NCBI GenBank assembly: GCA_017302435.1
Contig: JAFLDL010000002.1
Coordinates: 1 to 64,000, forward strand
Direction of reading: 5' to 3'
From: Candidatus Accumulibacter necessarius
GTDB lineage: Bacteria; Pseudomonadota; Gammaproteobacteria; Burkholderiales; Rhodocyclaceae
DNA: 64,000 bases
A program made the position numbers and the translations under genes. A model generated the notes under the pieces. It saw only the letters and a program-made list of their open reading frames with translations. It did not search any database and had not been told where the DNA came from. Below, in pieces: positions 63,976 through 64,000 of the stretch; the stretch's first letter is position 1, and each line of letters opens with the position of its first letter.

Positions 63976-64000
63976 ATGAAGAGCGTTGATGATTTCCGTC
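63976..64000 (+). CDS. Start of a gene cut by the window end
   Basis: ATG 63976 follows GGGAAGGA by 7 bases and reads MKSVDDFR before the window ends. The ribosome-binding site is good, but eight codons cannot identify the product. Confidence 0.35.

Overview
This 64 kb window is high-GC and gene-dense and reads as the chromosome of a Gram-negative betaproteobacterium. The gene content fits Rhodocyclales, perhaps an Accumulibacter-like lineage. That placement is inferred from family recognition (leuS-lptE-holA, icd/aceK, NnrS, PduO, CreBCD) and was not tested by a search. No rRNA, tRNA, CRISPR array or replication origin was seen.

Layout. 1-1250: the edge of a secreted-protein gene and a decayed REP-associated tyrosine transposase (RAYT) element. 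1.5-4.1 kb: an ECF sigma factor, its overlapping membrane partner and an exported protein. 4.2-12.1 kb: housekeeping genes (leuS, lptE, holA, proA, a chalcone-isomerase-fold protein, ogt, xerD). 12.1-13.5 kb: late cobalamin genes cobC/cobS. 13.8-18.8 kb: an orphan MT-A70 methyltransferase, an RRM protein, and icd head-to-head with aceK, the kinase/phosphatase of its product. 18.8-20.6 kb: a glycerate-kinase relic, a bacteriohemerythrin and hydroxypyruvate isomerase. 20.6-23.8 kb: a lower-GC island (sulfotransferase, zinc-dependent dehydrogenase) ending in transposase remnants. 23.7-27.3 kb: a ferric-iron-type ABC transporter behind a 34-bp perfect palindrome. 27.5-34.9 kb: cobalamin adenosyltransferase, a membrane TIR protein, and a porin plus ECF-type nickel/cobalt transporter with NikR. 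35.0-38.7 kb: creBCD with two recognisable CreB boxes. 39.2-40.9 kb: flavocytochrome c sulfide dehydrogenase. 41.3-44.7 kb: a tightly packed set of small exported proteins. 44.8-51.7 kb: a chemoreceptor and a 1634-residue GGDEF/EAL protein, each followed by a copy of a ~70-bp repeat. 51.9-55.7 kb: a decayed BrnTA module, a GST, an MFS-like carrier, a DUF4124 protein and a stray copy of the carrier's 3' end. 55.8-59.1 kb: two tandem TIR-FGE genes. 59.2-64 kb: nnrS, a pseudouridine synthase, an enoyl-CoA hydratase, an AEC transporter, folE and the start of another gene.

The most notable observation is the tandem TIR-FGE pair. Both genes end in a formylglycine-generating-enzyme (C-type-lectin) fold. 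Their last ~90 bases differ in a way typical of diversity-generating retroelement (DGR) variable regions: 22 of 25 differences fall at first and second codon positions, many in codons of NNC form, between nearly invariant blocks. No reverse transcriptase or template repeat was seen here, so the pair would have to be remote targets of a retroelement elsewhere. The first copy also carries an in-frame amber stop between its TIR and FGE halves. Linking a diversified ligand-binding domain to a TIR signalling or NADase domain suggests a tunable sensor-effector; this is inference.
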